From Balaenoptera acutorostrata (taxonomy: Eukaryota; Chordata; Mammalia; Artiodactyla; Balaenopteridae): a stretch of 64,000 bases of DNA. Of the stretch, positions 48,136-60,722 are shown in pieces. Positions within the stretch are counted from its first letter, which is position 1. Each line of letters starts with the position of its first letter. The position numbers and the translations under genes were made by a program. The stretch lies in the NCBI RefSeq assembly GCF_949987535.1, contig NC_080081.1, forward strand, positions 48,086,973-48,150,972, in the 5' to 3' direction. The notes beneath the pieces were generated by a model. That model worked only from the letters and a program-made list of their open reading frames with translations. It was not told the DNA's origin and ran no database searches.

Positions 48136-49522
48136 ATGAAAAGGCAGAGGGCTATATACCAGATGAAGGAACAAGATAAAACCCCAGAAAAACAACTAAA
48201 TGAAGTGGAGATAAGCAACCTTCCAGAAAAAGAATTCAGAATAATGTTAGTGAAGATGATCCAGGACCTCGAAATAAGAATGGAGGCAAAGATCAAGAAG
48301 GTGCAAGAAATGTTTAACAAAGACCTAGAAGAATTAAAGAACAAACAAACAGAGATGAACAATACAATAACTGCCGCAGACCAGCTGCAGAAAGCTAGAA
48401 GTTCCTGGCGGTGAGGGGTAAGGAAATGAAAAGCACCAGTATGGGATCAGAAGGGCCAAGACAACTGATGGTTGCAAGGCAAGTTTATTCAAAGAGCATG
48501 AATGTATATGTAGGTTTAGTACAGAACGAATATCAGACAATAAATCAGTAAACCTTGTATTTCCACATAATTCTGTCGCCACTATCTATGCGCCACTATC
48601 TATGCGTCAGCATGCCTTATGGGCCATTCTTTGGAGATACAGACTTCCCCCTCAGGGCAGCACGTCCTTCTTCTGGGGAACAACCAGGGGCTCTTAGATC
48701 CAGAGCAGGCACCTGGAACGAAACTGACCGCAAGCCATTTTCCTTTTTTACGCTCAATACCGCAGCGTCAGGAGTGCATACCAAGAAAGAGACAAGCAGT
48801 TCTCCGGAAAGCAGAAAGCTGAATAAGCTTACAGCTTGGGGGCCACCACAAATAACTGGAATGAAAACTACATTAGAAGGAATCAATAGCAGAATAACTG
48901 AGGCAGAAGAACGGATAAGTGACCTGGAAGACAGAATGGTGGAATTCACTGCTGCAGAACAGAATAAAGAAAAAAGAGTGAAAAGAAATGAAGACAGCCT
49001 AAGAGACCTCTGGGACAACATTAAACGCAAGAACATTCGCATTATAGGGGTCCCAGAAGGAGAAGAGAGAGAGAAAGGACCACAGAAAATATTTGAAGAG
49101 AATATAGTCGAAATCTTCCCCAAAATGAGAAAGGAAATAGGCACCCAAGTCCAGGAAGCACAGAGAGTCCCATAGAGGATAGACCCAAGGAGAAACACGC
49201 AGATACACATATTAATCAACCTGGCAAAAATTAAAGACAGAAAAATTATTGAAAGCAGCAAGGGAAAAAATGACAAATAACATACAAGGGAACTCCCATA
49301 AGGTTAACAGCTGATTTCTCAGCAGAAACTCTACAAGCCAGAAGGGAGTGGCATGATATACTTAAAGTGATGAAAGGGAAGAACCTACAACCAAGATTAC
49401 TCTACCCGGCAATGGTCTTTAGATTTGATGGAGAAATCAAAAGCTTTACAGACAAGCAAAAGCTAAGAGAATTCAGCACCACCAAACCAGCTCTACAACA
49501 AATGCTAAAGGAACTTCTCTAA
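48136..49522 (+). pseudogene. L1 ORF1 remnant split by an LTR (copy 4)
   Basis: The first 79 or so codons (start MKRQRAIYQMKEQDKTPEK, then EKEFRIMLVKMIQDL and LEELKNKQTEMNNTI) stop at the LTR border, 48371. After the LTR the frame resumes with MKTTLEGINSRITEAEERIS and the RNA-binding domain (NIKRKNIRIIGVPEGEERE). A stop at 49173-49175 replaces the codon after AQRVP. Further pieces run to the normal stop at 49520-49522. The split alone destroys the protein. Confidence 0.9.
48372..48850 (-). mobile_element. Solo LTR of a class II-like endogenous retrovirus, nested in L1 ORF1
   Basis: A 479-bp insert starts with TG and ends with CA. It is flanked by the 6-bp duplication AATAAC (48366-48371 and 48851-48856), which exists once in other L1 copies. 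The TG...CA ends and 6-bp duplication are those of an LTR integrated by an ERVK-like (class II) integrase. On the minus strand a polyadenylation signal (TTTGAATAAACTTGCC) lies about 125 nt from the 3' end, which favours minus orientation. A 14-bp unit (CGCCACTATCTATG) is duplicated in tandem at 48577-48604. No internal viral genes remain. Confidence 0.85.
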
Positions 49523-49580
49523 GTGGGAAACACAAGAGAAGAAAAGGACCTACAAAAACAAACCCAAAACAATTAAGAAA

Positions 49581-52500
49581 ATGGTCATAGGAACATACGT
49601 ATCCATAATTACCTTAAACGTGAATGGATTAAATGCTCCAACCAAAAGACACAGGCTTGCTGAATGGATACAAAAACAAGACCCCTATATATGCTGTCTA
49701 CAAGAGACCCACTTCAGACCTAGGGACACATACAGACTGAAAGTGAGGGGATGGAAAAAGATATTCCATGCAAATGGAAATCAGAAGAAAGCTGGAGTAG
49801 CTATACTCATATCAGATAAAACAGACTATAAAAAAAAGAATGTTACAAGAGACAAGGAAGGACACTACATAATGATCAAGGGATCAATCCAGAAAGAAGA
49901 TATAACAATTATAAATATATATGCACCCAACATAGGGGCACCTCAATACATAAGGCAACTGCTAACAGCTATAAAAGAGGAAATTGACAGTAACACAATA
50001 ATAGTGGGGGAGTTTAACACCTCACTTACACCAATGCACAGATCATCCAAAATGAATATAAATAAGGAAACAGAAGCTTTAAATGACACAATAGACCAGA
50101 TAGATATAATTGATATTTCTAGGACATTCCATCCAAAAACAGCAGATTACACATTCTTCTCAAGTGCGCATGGAACATTCTCCAGGATAGATCACATCTT
50201 GGGTCACAAGTCAAGCCTCAGTAAATTTAAGAAAATTGAAATCATATCAAGCATCTTTTCTGACCACAATGCTATGATATTAGAAATGAATTACAGGGAA
50301 AAAAACGTAAAAAACACAAACACATGGAGGCTAAAGAAGACGTTACTAAATAACCAAGAGATCACTGAAGAAATCAAAGAGGAAATCAAAAAATACCTAG
50401 AGACAAATGACAATGAAAACACGATGATCCAAAACCTATGGGATGTAGCAAAAGCAGTTCTAAGAGAGAACTTTATAGATATACAAGCCTACCTAAAGAA
50501 ACAAGAAAAATCTCAAGTAAACAATCTAACCTTACACCTAAAGGAACTAGAGAAAAAAGAACAAACAACACCCAAAGTTAGCAGGAGGAAAGAAACCATA
50601 AAGATCAGAGCAGAAATAAATGAAATAGAAACAAAGAAAACAATAGCAAAGATCAATAAAAGTAAAAGCTGGTTCTTTCAGAAGATAAACAAAATTGATA
50701 AGCCATTAGCCAGACTCATCAAGAAAAAAGGGAGAGGACTCAAATCAATAAAATTAGAAATGAAAAAGGAGAAGTTACAACAGACACCGCAGAAATACAA
50801 AGCATCCTAGAGACTACTACAAGCAACTCTATGCCAATAAAATGGACAACCTGCAAGAAATGGACAAATTCTTAGGTATAACCTTGCAAGACTGAACCAG
50901 GAAGCAACAGAAAATATGAACAGACCAATCACAAGTAATGAAATTGAAACTGTGATTAACAATCTTCCAACAAACAAAAGTCCAGGACAAGATGGCTTCA
51001 CAGGTGAATTCTATCAAACATTTAGAGAAGAGCTAATACTCATCCTTCTCAAACTCTTCCAAAAAATTGCAGAGGGAGGAACCCTCCCAAGCTCATTCTA
51101 TGAGGCCACCATCACCCTGATACCAAAACCAGACAAAGATACTACAAAAAAAGAAAATTACAGACCAATATCACTGATGAATATAGATGCAAAAATCCTC
51201 AACAAAATACTAGCAAACAGAATCCAACAACACATTAAAAGGATCATACACCATGGTCAAGAGGGATTTATCCCAGGGATGCAAGGATTCTTCAATATAT
51301 GCAAATCAATGAATGTGATACACCATATTAACAAATTGAAGAATAAAAACCATATGATCATCTCAATAGATGCAGAAAAAGCTTTTGACAAAATTCAACA
51401 CCCATTTAACATAAAAACTCTCCAGAAAGTGGGCATAGAGGGAACCTACCTCAACATAATAAAGGCCATATACGACAAACCCATAGCAAACTTCATTCTC
51501 AATGGTGAAAAACTAAAAGCATTTCCTCTAAGACCAGGAACGAGACAAGGATGTCCACTCTCACCACTATTATTCAACATAGTTTTGGAAGTCCTAGCCA
51601 CGGCAATCAGAGAAGAAAAAGAAATAAAAGGAATCCAAATTGGAAAAGAAGAAGTAAAACTGTCACTGTTTGCGGATGACATGATACTATACATAGAGAA
51701 TCCTACAACTGCCGCCAGAAAACTGCTAGAGCTAATTAATGAATGTGGTAAAGTTGCAGGATACAAAATTAATGCACAGAAATCTCTTGCATTCCTATAC
51801 ACTAATGATGAAAAATCTGAAAGAGAAATTATGGAAACACTCCCATTTACCATTGCAACAAAAAGAATAAAATACCTAGGGATAAACCTACCTAAGGAGA
51901 CAAAAGGCCTGTATGCAGAAAACTATAAGACACTGATGAAAGAAATTAAGGATGATACCAACAGATGGAGAGATATACCATGTTCTTGGATTGGAAGAGT
52001 CAATATTGTGAAAATGACTTTACTACCCAAAGCAATCTACAGATTCAATGCAATCCCTATCAAATTACCAATGGCATTTTTTATGGAACTAGAACAAATC
52101 ATCTTAAAATTTGTATGGAGACACAAAAGACCCCGAATAGCCAAAGCAGTCTTGAAGGAAAAAAACGGAGCTGGCGGAATCAGACTTCTGACTTCAGACT
52201 ATACTACAAAGGTACAGTAATCAAGTAATCAAGACAATATGGTACTGGCAGAAAAACAGAAATATAGATCAATGGAACAAGATAGAAAGCCCAGCGATAA
52301 ACCCACACACCTATGGTCAACTAATGTATGACAAAGGAGGCAAGGATATACAATGGAGAAAAGACAATCTCTTCAATAAGTGGTGCTGGGAAAACTGGAC
52401 AGCTACATGTAAAAGAATGAAATTAGAACACTCCCTAACACCATACACAAAAATAAACTCAAAATGGATTCAAGACCTAAATGTAAGACTGGACACTAGA

Positions 52501-53400
52501 AAACTCTTAGAGGAAAACATAGGAAGAACACTCTTTGACATAAATTCCAGCAAGATCTTTTTTGATCCACCTCCTAGAGTAATGGAAATAAAAACAAAAA
52601 TAAACAAATGGGACCTAATGAAACTTCAAAGCTTTTGCACAGCAAAGGAAACCATAAACAAGACGAAAAGACAACCCTCAGAATGGGAGAAAATATTTGT
52701 AATCAAATCAATGGACAAAGGATTAATCTCCAAAATATATAAACAGCTTATTCAGCTCAATATTAAAGAAACAAACAACACAATCCAAAACTGGGCAGAA
52801 GACCTAAATAGACATTTCTCCAAAGAAGACATACGGATGGCCAAGAAGCACATGAAAAGATGCTCAACATCACTAATTATTAGAGAAATGCAAATCAAAA
52901 CTACAATGAGGTATCACCTCACACCACTTAGAATGGGCATCATCAGAAAATCTACAAACAACAAGTGCTGGAGAGGGTGTGGCGAAAAGGGAACCCTCTT
53001 GCACTGTTGGTGGGAATGTAAATTGATACAGCCACTATGGAGACCAATATGGAGGTTCCTTAAAAAACTAAAAATAGAATTATCGTATCACCCAGCAATC
53101 CCACTACTGGGCATATACCCAGAGAAAACCATAATTCAAAAAGACACATGCACCCCAATGTTCATGGCAGCACTATTTACAATAGCCAGGTCATGGAAGC
53201 AACCTAAATGACCATCGACAGTCGAATGGATAAAGAAGAAGTGGTGCATATATACAATGGAATATTACTCAGTCATAAAAAGGAACAAAATTGAGTCATT
53301 TGTTGAGACGTGGATGGATTTAGAGACTGTCATACAGAGTGAAGTAAGTCAGAAAGAGAAAAACAAATATCGTATATTAACGCATGTATGTGGAACCTAG
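49581..53400 (+). pseudogene. L1 ORF2 remnant (copy 4), best preserved of the window
   Basis: A 409-codon frame (49581-50810) holds the whole endonuclease: [37 protein letters not shown] and [13 protein letters not shown]. In this copy GDFNT reads GEFNT, a change of a conserved catalytic-site Asp. A 434-codon frame (50916-52220) holds the reverse transcriptase with [27 protein letters not shown] and [12 protein letters not shown]. The C-terminal frame (52324-53211) carries [19 protein letters not shown] and ends at a TGA where other copies have Cys. Breaks near 50810-50915 and 52200-52324 and this stop make it inactive. Confidence 0.93.
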
Positions 53401-53596
53401 AAAAATGGTACAGATGAACCGGGTTGCAGGGCAGAAGTTGAGACACAGATGTAGAGAACAAACGTATGGATACCAAGGGGGGAAAATGCGGTGGGGTGGG
53501 GATGGTGTTGTGGTGAATTGGGCGATTGGGATTGACATGTATACAGTGATGTGTATAAAACTGATGACTGATTAAGAAAAAAAAAATAAGCATAAA

Positions 53597-54285
53597 GAAG
53601 ACTGTAAGGGAAGTGGAATTTCACACACAAATTTTTTCTTCCTTTCTTTATGGTTATACTCCTTGAATTTTAGACACTGTATCTTTAAAAAGACCACAGT
53701 GTCAAGACTGATAGAAATTACTGACAAATAAATGTCTATTTGTCAATGTCTTCTGATCTCTTAGGTTGCTATTTAATTCCATACAATTCAATTGTGGAAA
53801 CCATGCTAATTTCAATGAGTTAGTATGAAAATATTAGGGACAGATGTGGACCTTTAATATGTTGAAGGTTTGTTCTGGAAAGCCACATTAATACAATAGG
53901 CAAAAGAATATATTTTCTCTTTAAGATACTCTTAAGATATGTTTACATTGTTAAGTATAGTTGATACATTAAACTATGTTTACACTGTTACTTCATCCAC
54001 TGACATTCATGATCCCTGGTCATGAATGAGCAGCAAATTTTCCAGTAAAGTGGCGGTCCTTTTGTATTACACATAAGAAGTTGGAGCCCTGTCCTCATTC
54101 TACACCTGCTCTCCACTACAGCAGCTTTCCATGGAATGTTTTCTTTCAAGTTCTGGCCACTCTGCTCGTTGTTCCCTATGCCTGGCGCACTCCCTCCGTA
54201 TTTTGCCCGGCTAAATTATTGTACTCGCACTTCTAATCTGTGCTCAGAATTTGCTTCATCTAGTATCAGATGCCCCCATCTACAG
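53597..54285 (+). other. DIAPH3 intron, no recognised feature
   Basis: This is AT-rich to mixed intronic sequence with nothing recognised. Confidence 0.35.
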
Positions 54286-54298
54286 TGGGTGGCATTTT

Positions 54299-54595
54299 TA
54301 AAAAATTGTTATTTATTTATTTATTTATTTATGGCTGTGTTGGGTCTTCGTTTCTGTGCGAGGGCTTTCTCTAGTTGCGGCAAGCGGGGGCCACTCTTCA
54401 TCGCGGTGCGTGGGCCTCTCACTGTCGCGGCCTCTCTTGTTGCAGAGCACAGGCTCCAGACGTGCAGGCTCAGCAGTTGTGGCTCACGGACCTAGTTGCT
54501 CCACGGCATGTGGGATTTTCCCAGACCAGGGCTCGAACCCGTGTCCCCTGCATTGGCAGGCAGATTCTCAACCTCTGCGGCACCAGGGAAGCCCA
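54299..54595 (-). mobile_element. CHR-type SINE, minus strand
   Basis: Read on the minus strand, the element starts GGGCTTCCCTGGTGCCGCAG, has the B box GGGTTCGAGCCC and ends in an AAATAAAT tail. TGGGTGGCATTTT occurs at 54286-54298 and at 54596-54608 (13-bp target-site duplication). It inserted next to or into the edge of an older MIR. Confidence 0.95.
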
Positions 54596-54608
54596 TGGGT
54601 GGCATTTT

Positions 54609-54790
54609 CTAATAGCTAACACATATACTGCCAACCAAGTGCCAGGTGTTCTCATTCATTTTGTCCTTACAACAACAAATAGATGTGGTATGTGTACTGT
54701 AATTATTCCCATTTTACAAATGAGGAAACTGAGGCTTAGATAGATAGTGACTTGCCTGTTGTTACACAGCTAGCAGGTGACTGAACGGAG
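54609..54790 (-). repeat. MIR SINE, minus strand
   Basis: AATAGCTAACACATATACTG, GTGCCAGGTGTTCTCATTC, ATTCCCATTTTACAAATGAG, GAAACTGAGGCTTAGA and TACACAGCTAGCAGGTGAC follow the complement of MIR. Confidence 0.85.
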
Positions 54791-54865
54791 ATGCTAAGCC
54801 AGGGAGTCTCACCAGTGTTAACTAGGATCTCTCAACTAATTTGCATAGATATAGCTGTTCAGCTT

Positions 54866-54970
54866 CTTCCCTTCCTTCCTTCCTTCTTTCCTTCCTTCCT
54901 TCCTTCCTTCCTTCCTTCCTTCCTTCCTTCCTTCCTTCCTTCCTTCCTTCCTTCCTTCCCTCCTTCCTTT
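54866..54970. repeat. (TTCC)n microsatellite
   Basis: About 100 nt of nearly pure TTCC units with one TTTC interruption. Open frames over it in both directions (runs of Phe-Leu-Pro-Ser or Lys-Glu-Gly-Arg) are artefacts. Confidence 0.97.
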
Positions 54971-56483
54971 TTCCTCCCTGAGAGACTTTTTACAATAGCT
55001 AACAAAGGAACATCTGTTTCAGTATGCTGCCTCAAGCCCAGTAGACCAAGGGGGGAAGCTTTCATGATCTTGTGGCTTCCTCTGAGGAACAGCTGTTCAT
55101 TGTGACAGTTTAACTTACCCCTCTTCTATCATCTTCAACCAAATACAGCTGCCACTGATGGAATTGCTAAGACCCTGTGCTAGGTGCTCTTCGTGTGTCA
55201 TCCCACTTAGTCTTCACAACATTTTTATGAGGTACAGAAGGTTACCTGGAGGGAACTTCAGGCTAGAGAAAGAAAATCCATGCCTTGGCAGACACACTTC
55301 AGAATTGGCAGGGGCAGGATAAATGGAGGCCTGGCCTGCCTGACTCCAAAGCCTGTACTTTTCTTTTTTTTGTTTTACCATTTCCAAGTACATTGCTGCT
55401 CAGAGAGTTTGTAAGAACAATCAAAATGTAGTTTTTAAGGGTGTTTTTTATAACTTACTAGAGGGAATCAGAACAAGGCACACCTTATTTCCTCACCCCT
55501 TTATAGAATAACTTTCTATTTACATTGATGAGCTCACGATAGAAAAATGTTTGCAGGTCTGGTTCTATTTCAAAGCATAAAATGTTCACTTTTAAAATTA
55601 GAGGCCTATTAATGCAAAGTCTCGTGGCTGGGATGAGGGTTAAAGTGAGCGGTAGAGAGCACCTCTCTGTAACAGATTTTTCTTTCTTTAACCAGAATTA
55701 TTAGCACAGTACAACAACACTCTTAACTCCTTGAGCAAATTTCACCTGACACCTCATTTATTTTACTTAACATCTCATCTTAGAGAAATAATTGCAAATG
55801 CTTAGGATTCCTTTGTTGTTTGTCTTCTTATAAGTAACATGTTTGAAAACAAATTTTCTAATAAGTTTTACTTATTAAGAATATATCATTTTTCTGTTTT
55901 AATTAGACATATGTAACTATGTAGACCCTTTGAGTTTACAGTATTATATATTCATGTATAGAATTGATGTGATTACACTTAAAGAAGTCAGACTTTTTGG
56001 TTCATGTAGCTTTTATCCTGAGTACATGAACATTCTCTGTTGGGATGTTGAAGTACTGGAAAAGTCACTAGACATCCTTCTTTATTAATAGGTTCAAAGA
56101 CCCTGCATATCTGGACACCCCACTTTAGTGTTAGGATTTTGAGGACAGCAGAAAGCAATCCCTGCCTTAAAAGGGATTACTGTTGCATACACAAAAGGTG
56201 GAGGAGCCTTGTATTTTTTTTTTTCCACTGGGTTTAGATATATGTGCTGAACTTTGCAGTTATTAAAGTCCATAAAGTCCAGTTTGTTTCTCCCTAAATT
56301 TTGTTTTCCACATATATACCTCTCATCTGAATTATGTGTGATGACAGTCAAAGAAAAATAATTTCCTCTGATTTCTTCACATTTTAAGTGATTGCTGAAT
56401 TCTGCCTATGATAAGCCTCACCCTTTGTTTGTTTTTAATAGTGATGTTTTTCCTGTCCACGTCACTACTGGGGAGACAGCAGT
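54971..56483 (+). other. DIAPH3 intron, little recognised
   Basis: A weak MIR-like stretch lies at about 55180-55350 (TGTGCTAGGTGCTCTTCGTG, then GTCTTCACAACATTTTTATG). The rest is AT-rich intron with no exon pattern. Confidence 0.4.
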
Positions 56484-56640
56484 GGCTGGGAGTGCAGGCT
56501 TTGGCATCCGAGTGCCTTGGGTGTTATGACTTTGGCAGATTACTTAACCTCCTGAGCCTCAGCTCCCCATTAATAACAGCATGTGTTTCTTAGGGATGTT
56601 ACAGTTTGAAGATCAAATAGCATAATGTTCATATACCCTC
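56484..56640 (+). repeat. MIR SINE fragment
   Basis: The text GCAGGCTTTGGCATCCGAGT, then CAGATTACTTAACCTCCTGA, then GCCTCAGCTCCCC follows the central MIR sequence. Confidence 0.7.
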
Positions 56641-58853
56641 AAAATAAGTGATCTCTCTACAGAGAATAGAAGTAATTTTTACCTTTCCCATTTCATTCTA
56701 ACAAGATCGATAGTTTAAGGATTTTATCGCTTTTTTATTTTATGCTTCCATATAGAATACTCTGAAATAAATGGCTACCTATTTTCCATCAATAGCTTTG
56801 TCTTTAGATTATATCTACAGTTTTGTTAAAGTTATGTTTCATCTAGTTAAAGATTTATCATTCATGTTGTTTGCAGACTTTAAGTTGATTTTTGGTTCAC
56901 ACAATTGAAAGATACCATGTAGTAAACAAATATAAAATCAGTTATAACTCATTTTGTCTTGCTGCATGTGTTGATCAAATACAATTTATCCTTCTAGTGA
57001 ATACTCAGACTAAAGTAGTGATTTGCCAAACAAAAATGAAATCATCCAATGAGAAGGTATTTTTAGTGTAAATTTTTTTCATATAAAGTACAGCTAGAAC
57101 AAAACTCATTTTGTCAAATCATTTAAATTACCCCAATTTGATGCTTGTGAACTCTAAATGTCATTTCTGATGATTACTATGTAGACCAACTAGGTGACCA
57201 GCAGGAACTCCAAGGCATTAAGCATTTTCTGTATGCTCCTTAAATCTTGTAGATGGACTCATTTTACACTATCAGAGAAAAGAAAATCATGTAAAAGTCC
57301 TGTGATTGGATGTTGAGCCAGCTTATGTAATTATAATAGGAAGTATCTTCTATCCTTGCTGATTTGGGTGAGGTTACGACTTGAAAATTATCTTCACTGG
57401 CACCATTGTTATTCTGAGATCATACTTAGAGGTATAAAGCTTAGAGGTATAAAGCTCCAAACCTAGAACAAAATAAATATTCTAACTATAGGATCTTCTT
57501 TTCTTCTTACCCGTTAGCATCTGTTTATTTAAAGAATTAGATCAATTCCAGGTGCTGAATATTTGGGTTTGCAGCCTTGAAAATTAATTCTGTTAGGTTC
57601 TTCTAATCTTTGTTCTTTAGGCTTTTCACAATAAAGACACACCTAGATTACTTGGCTTAATTTTTCTCTTTACTGATAAGATTTATTCTTAGTATGCATT
57701 GCTTAGTGGGATAATAAATGCATTTGACTGACAGATTTCTGTATGACTAAATGACTGGTGATTTGTATATCCCTTTTACATTTTAAGTATTTTGTTTATG
57801 GAAATAATATAGCAAAAAGTAAAGACTGGATTATCTTAATACAGTAATAAGAACAACAATTGATAATGGAGAAAAAAGGAATCAACTATATAACTGATAC
57901 AGCATAATAAGTATATTAACCCATGTAATTGGAAAGATAGCACTAAACTAGGATACCACAAATGAAAATGAATAAAATGGCATATTCTTTGTACATCAGA
58001 TATACTGGTCTTCCATGTCCTGGACAAGGGAGAAGGACAGAAAAACCACTATTGGCTTAAGGCTACTTTTTATGTTATGTTTAAACATTACCATGTTTAT
58101 ATGGAATATTGTTGGGCTTTGGTTGGATGTTTTCCTTGAAGAGCTGATTAGCAATAGCTCAAAAAAAAAAAAATGCTGTCCTATCAACAGGCCTATCTTT
58201 AAGCACCATTCTTCATGGCTGCTGTCTTGTGCCTAATCGTGCCTTTATTTAGCCTCATGATTGGAAGATAAAAAGAAAAAGAATATTTTTATAGTATATC
58301 ATTTCAGAACACAAGAGAAGAGAACATATTTAATGGAAAAATCAAGTTCTACTTTGGGAAAACCTTAATTATGAACATTTCATACTTTATTTATTAAAGA
58401 CATTGTTTAATAGTTTGAAAAATCTCATTTGCTTGAAAATTTTACAGAGTACTTGGACGAATTGCAAACAAACTCATGGCATAATTATGAAGGGCCAGTA
58501 ATGTTAAGTCCCTGATGGGCTAATAAGTAATTTGGTGTTTCATCTGAGACTGACTTTACAATAAAGAGCAACCTGAAGCTAAAACTGTTTAATCATCAGC
58601 ACCTGCACATCCTTTGGGGCATTCTCAAAGGATAGTTTTCCGTTTTCATAAGTTTCACGGGTCGTAGAAAGTTCAACTAAAAACACTGTCTTGAATGTTA
58701 AGATGATGAAGTGTTGGTGCCAGTGTATAGTATATCATGCTTTCCTGTTCTCACTGATAGCATTTTTTAATTGGATTTGGTAATACCAGAGAAAATAATT
58801 TGATTAATTTTTACTGTCATTCTAGATTCCTTTCTAAAGCATCTACCTTGTAA
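56641..58853 (+). other. DIAPH3 intron, no recognised feature
   Basis: This is AT-rich intron. A perfect 15-bp tandem duplication (CTTAGAGGTATAAAG) lies at 57425-57454. Open frames of about 60-75 codons (57836-58236) show no domain. Confidence 0.4.
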
Positions 58854-58920
58854 TTCTATCAAGAAAAAGGGGGGATGACAATTTTCACAGATCTTATGAG
58901 AATATAAATTCCTTCCATCC
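58854..58920 (+). repeat. 67-bp inverted repeat, left arm
   Basis: This arm begins TTCTATCAAGAAAAAGGGG and ends AAATTCCTTCCATCC. Its exact complement lies at 60280-60346, about 1.36 kb away, with no mismatch that I can find by eye. It does not resemble the SINEs, L1s or LTRs of the window. Confidence 0.93.
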
Positions 58921-59984
58921 TTCCAATTGCAAATAAAGGTTTCTAAGAATAAACTTATTTTTCATGAGGTAGTTATAATCTATTTAGTTAAAAAAGTAAT
59001 TTTGATGGAAAGCTGATAAGTAGATCACATACCTTTTACATTCTTAGAGACTTTAATGACTGGTATTAATTATCTAAATGTTTATGCTTTCATGTTGCGT
59101 ATACACAGGAGTACAGGAATGCATTTTTAAGGTAGGCAACAGGAATTTCTAGGAAGCAGTCATTCCATATGGCTGAGTTTTGCCTCTTCTTAAGGTTAGG
59201 TAAAGTCCTAACAAGCATTTAGTGGGAATGTGCTGGACTCTTATGTGGTTGTTTACTTTGAGAGAATTAGCCTATGTCTTCGTAGTCCTAACATCCATCT
59301 CTTTGGAAAGCATGCAGATTTAAATTCAGTTTGTCTAATCTCATTTTAGGGACTTGAGACAAAATTGAATACTTAGGCAAGAAGAAAAGATTTTTGAGGT
59401 TAGTAAAAACTGTACTAAGAGATCCCTGGCTTACATAGCTTAAATATCCATTAATGGTGAAAGAAATATAGCTCTGAACAAGAAGACACTTATAAACTTA
59501 ATATTTTTTTCATTTAATAAAATTGCCACAAATTTTCTGTTACAAAAATATACAAGACATTATCATATGTTGAAAAATGTTGAGTTGGGCAGATTAAACT
59601 ATTTAAATAGGCTAAGAATCAAATGGAGAAGTGCAATCAAAACGTCAGGATCTGTGGAAGTCTGCTTGTGTCTTATACTCAAAATTTTATTTTACTACAA
59701 TTTTATCTTATAACTTAAGGCTAATATATTTGTCAAGTAAAGGCATAGTTGGAATATAGACTATTTCTTAGGCTTCTTTGGGAGGGGGTAATATGCACAT
59801 TGATTTTGTAAAATTTTACTTTTGGGGAAAATAAAACAACTATTAATTGTATCATTGGGCAATGTTTTAAGTTAGTTTATCAGAAAAGTCAAATTTCAAG
59901 TGAGGAATTTATTGGGAGGAAGAACACAAGAAACTAAACTCTTTTCCAGAAAAATCTCTTAAAGCTTATTAGAGTATTAAAAAC
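58921..59984 (+). other. Segment between the inverted-repeat arms, left part
   Basis: This is AT-rich intronic sequence with no recognised repeat or open frame. Confidence 0.35.
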
Positions 59985-60070
59985 AATGTGTGTGTATGTG
60001 TATGCCAGGCACTTCTGTAAACCATTTACATGTATTAGTTCATTTAATTGTTAAAATATCCCTATAAGCT
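59985..60070 (-). repeat. MIR fragment, minus strand
   Basis: The text TGCCAGGCACTTCTGTAAAC, then CATTTACATGTATTAGTTCA follows the complement of MIR and resembles 60530-60600. Confidence 0.7.
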
Positions 60071-60279
60071 GTGTATGTGTATATTTATATATAATTCATA
60101 TATATATATATGTATTAAATTTTTAGCAGTAAATAGCTAGACTTGAGGTCAAGAGTACATCTAGCTTCCATATTTAGTTCATCTTTTTATCTTCCCTGCC
60201 AAGTAATCTAGCTGTATTGGATGCATGTTTTGATGGTACTTCCTATCAACTCCATGTACAATCATATTCCAGTGTCTCT

Positions 60280-60346
60280 GGATGGAAGGAATTTATATTC
60301 TCATAAGATCTGTGAAAATTGTCATCCCCCCTTTTTCTTGATAGAA
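60280..60346 (-). repeat. 67-bp inverted repeat, right arm
   Basis: This arm is the exact reverse complement of 58854-58920, starting GGATGGAAGGAATTTATATT and ending TTTCTTGATAGAA-type text. Flanking bases on both sides do not match, so the identity stops sharply. Confidence 0.93.
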
Positions 60347-60483
60347 ACATATAAATGATGTAAGCTAGAAATGGCTCTTCTTTGATTTGTTACTGGATAA
60401 ATAATTGTGTGTTTGAGGTATTTGGTTAATGACATAGCAATAATGAAAATAATTTTATAAGTTTGTAATAATATAATATTACT

Positions 60484-60722
60484 AATAATAATATTAATAA
60501 TTGCTAACATTTATATAGAGTCTACTATGTGCCAGGCACTTCTGTAAGCCATTTTCATGTATTAATTTATTTAATTCTTACAATATCCTCATAAAGTAAG
60601 TATTATTTTACTGAAGAGGAAACTGAGATACAAGTCACACAGCTATTTAGTGTCAGGTGGAGATTCAAACAAAGACAATATGACTTCAGATTTCCTCCTT
60701 CTAACCAGTATGCTCTTTCTAA
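60484..60722 (-). repeat. MIR SINE, minus strand
   Basis: The text AATTGCTAACATTTATATAG, TACTATGTGCCAGGCACTTC, GAAGAGGAAACTGAGATAC and GTCACACAGCTATTTAGTG follows the complement of MIR over nearly its whole length. Confidence 0.9.

Larger units (their letters stand above)
47227..53581 (+). mobile_element. L1 retrotransposon 4, sense to the gene, interrupted by a solo LTR
   Basis: The 5' end contains CAAGATGGCGGAGTAGAAGG, the usual start of one L1 5'UTR type. ORF1, ORF2 and a 3'UTR with an A run at about 53576-53586 follow. AAAAATAAGCATAAA occurs at 47212-47226 and at 53582-53596, a 15-bp target-site duplication. The 3'UTR (ACGCATGTATGTGGAACCTA onward) differs from that of all other L1 copies here. 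A 479-bp LTR sits in ORF1. Confidence 0.93.

Noticed and set aside
54791..55105. Open frames with FLPS-type and KEGR-type tandem peptides
   Set aside because: They are translations of the (TTCC)n microsatellite.
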